In this document: positions 59,783-64,000 of the stretch, piece after piece
Numbering within the stretch: position 1 is the first letter of the stretch
How the letters are laid out: each line of letters opens with the position of its first letter
Source of the DNA: Corallococcus interemptor
Lineage (GTDB): Bacteria; Myxococcota; Myxococcia; Myxococcales; Myxococcaceae
DNA length: 64,000 nucleotides
Direction: 5' to 3'
Assembly: GCF_003668875.1 (NCBI RefSeq)
Contig: NZ_RAWM01000029.1
Span: 1 to 64,000, forward strand
The notes under the pieces: generated by a model
What the model saw: only the letters and a program-made list of their open reading frames with translations
Told to the model about the DNA's origin: nothing
Database searches by the model: none
Program-made: the position numbers and the translations under genes

Positions 59783-60657
59783 CGCCGCCCCTCCTCGCGC
59801 CCCAGCCAGCGCAGCCACACCACCGCCAGCAGCACCACGCCCAGGAACGTCGCCACCGACAGCGTGCTGCCGTAGCCAAAGTCCCCGGAGCGCATCAGCG
59901 TCTTGTACGCGTAGATGCTCAGCGTCTCCGTCGTGTTCGCTGGCCCGCCCTCCGTCAGCACGTAGATGGCGTCGAACACGCGGAACGCATCCAGCGACCG
60001 GAACAGCACCGCCAGCAGCAGCGCGGGCTTGAGCAACGGCAACGTGATGGACCGGAACTGCCGCCACTCCGACGCCCCGTCCACGCGCGCCGCCTTGTAG
60101 AGGTCCTCCGGGATGCCCTGCAGCCCCGCCAGCACCAGCAGCGCCACGAAGGGCGTCGTCTTCCACACGTCCACCAGGATGGCCGCGTGCAACGCATACC
60201 CCGGCGCGCCCAGCCAGTTGATCTCCGCCCCACCCAGCATCCGGTTGATGAGCCCGTAGTCCGGGTTGAACATCCACGCCCACAGCCGGGCGCTCACCAC
60301 CGTGGGAATCGCCCAAGGCACCAGCACCGACGCGCGCAACAGCCCCCGCCCCGGGAACGCGCGGTTGAGCAGCAGCGCCAGCGGCACCGCGAGCAGCAGC
60401 TCCACCGCCACCGCCACCGCCGTGAAGTACGCCGTGTTCCCCAGCGCGGACCAGAACCGCGCGTCCCCCATCAGGTAGACGTAGTTCTCCAGCCCCGTGA
60501 AGCGCCGCTCGCCGAACACCAGGATGAAGCGGTGCAGGCTCAGCCATATCGCCGCCAGCACCGGGTACAGCGCCACCACGGCAAGCACCAGCACGGCCGG
60601 CGCCACCAGCAGGTACGCCTGCCGCCGCTCCCGAGCCTGTGAACCCGCGCCCCTCAT
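59779..60657 (-). CDS. Carbohydrate ABC transporter permease, MalF/UgpA type
   Basis: Protein of 292 aa with six membrane helices, the first at about 14-34, and the EAA loop DLYKAARVDGASEWRQF (about 190-206). The sequence ENYVYLMGD and the stretch FDAIYVLTEGGPANTTET are standard in UgpA/MalF-like permeases. Its ATG overlaps the binding-protein stop and its stop overlaps the MalG-type start, so three genes are translationally coupled. Confidence 0.93.
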   Translation of the reverse strand: MRGAGSQARERRQAYLLVAPAVLVLAVVALYPVLAAIWLSLHRFILVFGERRFTGLENYVYLMGDARFWSALGNTAYFTAVAVAVELLLAVPLALLLNRAFPGRGLLRASVLVPWAIPTVVSARLWAWMFNPDYGLINRMLGGAEINWLGAPGYALHAAILVDVWKTTPFVALLVLAGLQGIPEDLYKAARVDGASEWRQFRSITLPLLKPALLLAVLFRSLDAFRVFDAIYVLTEGGPANTTETLSIYAYKTLMRSGDFGYGSTLSVATFLGVVLLAVVWLRWLGREEGRR

Positions 60658-61934
60658 TCCTCCTCCAGAGGCTTTTCACCGGTCAGGTGATCCACCTGCT
60701 TCTGCGCGCGAGTGAGCGCGGCCTCGGGAGACCGCAGGCCCGCCACGGCGGCGGAGAACTCGCTCTGGAGCACGTCCGCGATGAGCAGGTAGTACGGCGT
60801 CACCGGCCGGGGCCGCGCCCGCACCAGCGCTTCCTTCAGGCTCGCGATGAACGGCTGCTCCTCACGCAGCCGCGGGTCGTCGTACAGCGCCAGCCTCGGA
60901 GGGTTGCGCGCGTAATGCAGCGCCAGCACGCGGTTCGCCTCCGGTGACGTCAGGTGCGCGATGAGCCGGGCCGCCGCCTTCCTGCGCGCGGGCGACACGT
61001 GCGCGTTCACCGCCAGCTGCCACCCGCCCAGAGTCCCCCACCCCGGCTGTCCATCCTTCGTCGGCAAGGGCGCGATGCCCACCTTGCCCCGGATGGGAGA
61101 GCCCTCCGCCTGCGCCTCGCTCCACGCATAGGGCCAGTTGCGCATGAACACCGCGCGGCCCTCCTGGAACACGCGGCGGGACTCCTCCTCGCCAAAGCCC
61201 GTGACCGTCTGCGGGGACAGCCCGTCCGCGATGAGCCCGTGCAGGTACGCCAGCGCCTCGCGCGCGGGCTCCGTCTCCAACAGCACGCGCCCGTCCGGGC
61301 CCAGCGACTGGCCGCCATGGCCCCAGATGGCCTCGTACACGTTGCAGGTCAGGCCCTCGTACTGCCGGCCCTGCCACACGTAGCCCTGGATGCCGGGCGC
61401 CTTCGCCATCGCGTCGCGGGTGAAGCGCCGCAGCTCCTCGTAGGTGCGCGGCGCGCGGGGCACTAGGTCCGTGCGGTAGTAGAGGACGCCCACGTCCACG
61501 TACCAGGGCACCGCGTACGTGCGGCCGTTCATCACCACGGCGTCCACGGGCCCGGGCAGGAACTCCTGGCGCAGGCGCTCCGGAGGGAAGTCCTCGGACA
61601 GGTCCGCCACCCAGCCCGCGCGAGCGAACTCCGGCACCCAGACGACGTCCGCCACCAGCACGTCGAAGTCCGTGGCCCCGCCCTGCAACGACGTGAGGAA
61701 GAACTGGTGCGCCAGGTCGGACGCGTTGGGCAGCGCCTCCGTCACCAGCTCCACGTCCGGGTTGGCGCGCTCGTACCGCGCCAGCAGCTCACGGAACGGC
61801 TTCGGGTCGCCCCACAGCGGCTGGAACTTGAAGACGATGCGCGTGCGGCCCCCGGTGCCCGTCTCCTCGGACGAGCGCCGGCAGCCCCCCACGGCGAGGC
61901 CCAGCGCGACGACGAGGACGAGGAGGCGGCCCAT
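60654..61934 (-). CDS. Sugar-binding lipoprotein of ABC transporter
   Basis: Protein of 426 aa with a lipoprotein signal (AVGGC, Cys18) and the family 1 solute-binding fold. It has PNVE-like NPDVELVTEALPN, DVLVADVVWVPEFARAGWV, VPWYVDVGVLYYRTDL in the hinge region, and a C-terminal block GGWQLAVN followed by AARLIAHLTS. It should capture an oligosaccharide or glycerol-phosphate compound for the two permeases coupled behind it. The ligand cannot be named. It is the first gene of its operon. Confidence 0.92.
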   Translation of the reverse strand: MGRLLVLVVALGLAVGGCRRSSEETGTGGRTRIVFKFQPLWGDPKPFRELLARYERANPDVELVTEALPNASDLAHQFFLTSLQGGATDFDVLVADVVWVPEFARAGWVADLSEDFPPERLRQEFLPGPVDAVVMNGRTYAVPWYVDVGVLYYRTDLVPRAPRTYEELRRFTRDAMAKAPGIQGYVWQGRQYEGLTCNVYEAIWGHGGQSLGPDGRVLLETEPAREALAYLHGLIADGLSPQTVTGFGEEESRRVFQEGRAVFMRNWPYAWSEAQAEGSPIRGKVGIAPLPTKDGQPGWGTLGGWQLAVNAHVSPARRKAAARLIAHLTSPEANRVLALHYARNPPRLALYDDPRLREEQPFIASLKEALVRARPRPVTPYYLLIADVLQSEFSAAVAGLRSPEAALTRAQKQVDHLTGEKPLEEE

Positions 61935-61990
61935 GCGCCCGGATGACTCCAGCGCGCGGGCCCACCGTCAACGACAAGCCCCGCCGCCGG

Positions 61991-62641
61991 TCATCCAGGT
62001 GACACGGGCACCAGGCCTCCCGGCTCTGGAGCCGGCGCGAACAGCCGCCGTGCCGTGGCCCCCACCGCGCGGCACGCGAGCGCATCCACCGCGCCCCCCA
62101 CCAGCCCACCGGCCAGCGGCACGACCTTCGACAGGTTCACGACGCCCTTCTGCGACGCCTTGCTCACCAGCCGGAAGCCCACCGCGCGGTTGATGCTGCT
62201 CAGCGCGTGCTTCGGCACGGCCTCCAGCGCGCGCATGCCCAGCTGCTGGCTGACTTCAATGCCGGCCTGCTTCACCACTTCCTTTCCAATGTCCCCCACG
62301 ATGGCCAGCAGCGTGAGGGTCCGCACGCGGTCCTCCTCCACGTCGTGTCCATGGATGCGGGCAATGGCGCCCACCAGCCGCGCCTGCACGGCCCATGACA
62401 CCCCCAGGCCCGCGGGCAGCGACACCGGCAGCGTCAGCAGGCCGCCCAGCCCGGACAGGAAGCCCGTGGTGAACAGCTTCCCCGTCTCCCAGTGGATGAG
62501 CGAATCGATGCGCGCTTCATGGCTCGCATAGCGCGTGTCGCGCAGGTACTCGTCCGCCAGCCCCGTCGCGCTGCACAGCGGCCCCAGGCCCTCGAAGCCC
62601 GCGTCCAGCACGGCGTTCACGACCTCCAGCGGCTTCGACAT
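61991..62641 (-). CDS. EcsC-family protein
   Basis: Protein of 216 aa of the EcsC type: LCSATGLADEYLRDTRY and HWETGKLFTTGFLSGLGGLLTLPVSLPAGLG (a hydrophobic hairpin at about 55-85), then a second amphipathic stretch near GVVNLSKVVPLAGGLVGGAVDA. EcsC proteins are peripheral or integral membrane proteins linked to secretion and trafficking, with no known enzyme activity. ATG 62641 has GGAGG close upstream. It lies downstream of the sensor kinase gene on the same strand. Confidence 0.85.
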   Translation of the reverse strand: MSKPLEVVNAVLDAGFEGLGPLCSATGLADEYLRDTRYASHEARIDSLIHWETGKLFTTGFLSGLGGLLTLPVSLPAGLGVSWAVQARLVGAIARIHGHDVEEDRVRTLTLLAIVGDIGKEVVKQAGIEVSQQLGMRALEAVPKHALSSINRAVGFRLVSKASQKGVVNLSKVVPLAGGLVGGAVDALACRAVGATARRLFAPAPEPGGLVPVSPG

Positions 62642-62670
62642 GCCTCCACCTTCCCGTCGGGGGACAGCGG

Positions 62671-64000
62671 CTACGGCGACGCCGTGTCCCGGGTATACGA
62701 ACGCGGCAGGCGCACGGTGAACACCGTGCCCTCCTCCGCGGAGGACCGCGCGTCCACCGTTCCACCGTGCGCCAGCACCAGCTGCCGCACGATGTAGAGC
62801 CCCAGCCCGATGCTGCGCTCGGAGCGGCCCAGCGTCGTCCCGCGCTGCAGGGGCTCGAAGATGCGCGGCAGCATCTCCGGCGGAATGGGGTCGCCCCCGT
62901 TGCGCACGTGCACCACCACCGAATCCGGCTCGCCCCGGCTCTCCACGCGCACCGGCGTGTCCTCCGGGCTGTACTTCAGCGCGTTGCCCAGGATGTTGGA
63001 CAGCACCTGCGCCATCCGGTCCGAATCCCACGCCCCCTGCCCGTCCCCCTCGTGCTCCATCTGGATGGTGCGCTCCGGATGCGCCGTGCGCGCCTCCTCC
63101 ACCACCTGCAACGTGAGCGCGTGGAAGTCGCACGGCGCCGCCTGCACCGGGATGCCGCCGCCCATGCGCGCCTGCGTGAAGTCCAACAGGTCGCGGATCA
63201 TCCGCGTGGCCCGCTCCGCCGCGGACAGGATGCGCGCCGCCGCCTTCGCGTTCCACGGCTGGATGTCGTCACGCCGCAGCATCAGCGACGCGCCCGTGAG
63301 GATGGCGCCCAGGGGGTTGCGAAGGTCGTGGCTCACGATGCCAATCAGCTGCTGCTCGAACTCCACCCGGGCCTGCGCCTCGTGCACCAGCTTCTGCCGC
63401 TCCTCCTCCGCCCGCCGGCGCTCCGTGATGTCGCGCATGGCGCCCACGATGCGCCGCGCCTCCCCGCTCTGCCCGCGCAGGATGGAGCCCTGCGCCGCCA
63501 CGTACGCGTAGTCGCCATCCCTGCGCAGCACGCGGTACTCGTCCTGCCACCGGTCGTCGTCCGAATCGAACGCCCGCTGCAGCCCGGACAGCACCCGCTC
63601 GCGGTCCTCGCCGTGGATGTGCCGGCGCCACCACCCTCCGTCCGCGCCCACCTCCTCCAGCGGGAAGCCGAAGACCTCCTCCGTCGCGTCGCCAATCCAG
63701 TGCATCGCGTCCGTCTGCAGGTCCAGGTCCCAGATGGCGTCGAAGCTCGCGTGCGCCACCAGCTGGTAGCGCTCCTCGGAGCGGCGCAGCGCCTCCTCCG
63801 TGCGCTTGCGCAGCCGCACCCCTTCCGCCTCGCGCAGCGCCCGCCGCACGCTGGGGCCCAGCCGCTCCAGCCGGTCCTTCAGCACATAGTCCGTGGCGCC
63901 GCGCTTGAGCAGCTCGATGGCGCGGTCCTCGCCCAGCGCGCCGGACACGAAGAGGAACGGCGTGTCCGGACACACGGCCTGGGCCGCCTCCAGCGCGCTC
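62671..64000 (-). CDS. Hybrid PAS sensor histidine kinase, partial at window end
   Basis: The frame is open to the right edge, so the N-terminus is missing; about 443 residues are visible. In order: the C-terminal half of a response-regulator receiver (FLFVSGALGE, GATDYVLKD with the conserved Lys), a short helix, a PAS/PAC unit (ERYQLVAHASFDAIWDLD, EYRVLRRDGDYAYVAAQGS, AMRDITERR), a HisKA domain with phospho-acceptor His in SHDLRNPLGAIL, and an HATPase domain (NILGNALKYS, GLGLYIVRQL). A cytoplasmic two-component kinase with N-terminal receiver. Confidence 0.9.
   Translation of the reverse strand, partial: SALEAAQAVCPDTPFLFVSGALGEDRAIELLKRGATDYVLKDRLERLGPSVRRALREAEGVRLRKRTEEALRRSEERYQLVAHASFDAIWDLDLQTDAMHWIGDATEEVFGFPLEEVGADGGWWRRHIHGEDRERVLSGLQRAFDSDDDRWQDEYRVLRRDGDYAYVAAQGSILRGQSGEARRIVGAMRDITERRRAEEERQKLVHEAQARVEFEQQLIGIVSHDLRNPLGAILTGASLMLRRDDIQPWNAKAAARILSAAERATRMIRDLLDFTQARMGGGIPVQAAPCDFHALTLQVVEEARTAHPERTIQMEHEGDGQGAWDSDRMAQVLSNILGNALKYSPEDTPVRVESRGEPDSVVVHVRNGGDPIPPEMLPRIFEPLQRGTTLGRSERSIGLGLYIVRQLVLAHGGTVDARSSAEEGTVFTVRLPRSYTRDTASP

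Overview
The window looks like chromosomal DNA of a fruiting myxobacterium (Corallococcus/Myxococcus type). GC and third-position GC are very high. There are three eukaryote-like Ser/Thr kinases, the myxobacterial paralogue families DUF2381 and DUF2378, many short lipoproteins and a lipoprotein polymorphic toxin. No rRNA, tRNA or CRISPR array could be supported.

Layout. 308-3061: a membrane Ser/Thr kinase with a DUF2381 partner. 3520-8036: a compact integrated element with a winged-helix protein, an AEP-type primase, an SF3-type helicase, an excisionase and a tyrosine integrase. All four junctions are 4-nt stop/start overlaps, and an iteron-like repeat cluster lies at the primase 5' end. 8133-27146: household and envelope genes (SIMPL protein, hemerythrin, PDR-type reductase, RDD protein, second kinase, subtilase lipoprotein, di-heme peroxidase, M24 peptidase, 7-blade kelch lipoprotein, sugar-ABC ATPase, alpha/beta hydrolase, octaheme cytochrome with TPR-like tail). 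27381-33349: a TolC/MFP/RND efflux operon. 33437-37007: a coupled lipid operon of cNMP-domain patatin, KASIII-like synthase and DGAT2/TMEM68-like acyltransferase. 37011-38671: a PIN nuclease with an XRE-ImmA regulator. 38723-42289: two DUF2378 paralogues flanking an unrecognised 755-aa protein.

42455-50151 holds a BKACE enzyme, an SDR-like protein without its catalytic Tyr, a methyltransferase, a large kinase/AAA-ATPase/repeat protein and glutathione reductase. 50279-56168, all on the minus strand, is the most accessory-looking part. It holds an HExxH (M91-like) protein, an outer-membrane beta-barrel candidate, a lipoprotein with a C-terminal Tox-REase-5 domain, an Imm52 immunity protein and a lower-GC protein of unknown role. 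The barrel-toxin-immunity order resembles the myxobacterial SitBAI toxin cassettes that are exchanged between kin by outer-membrane exchange, and the cassette's 5' leader is duplicated upstream. 56340-64000: a PLD-type lipoprotein, an NmrA-like protein, a RelB-like/ParE-like addiction module whose Shine-Dalgarno lies in a nested hairpin, a sugar ABC transporter (binding protein and two permeases), an EcsC protein and a sensor kinase cut by the window end.

Starts were chosen from Shine-Dalgarno spacing, 4-nt overlaps, signal peptides and family N-termini. Functions rest on motifs read by eye; no database search was run.
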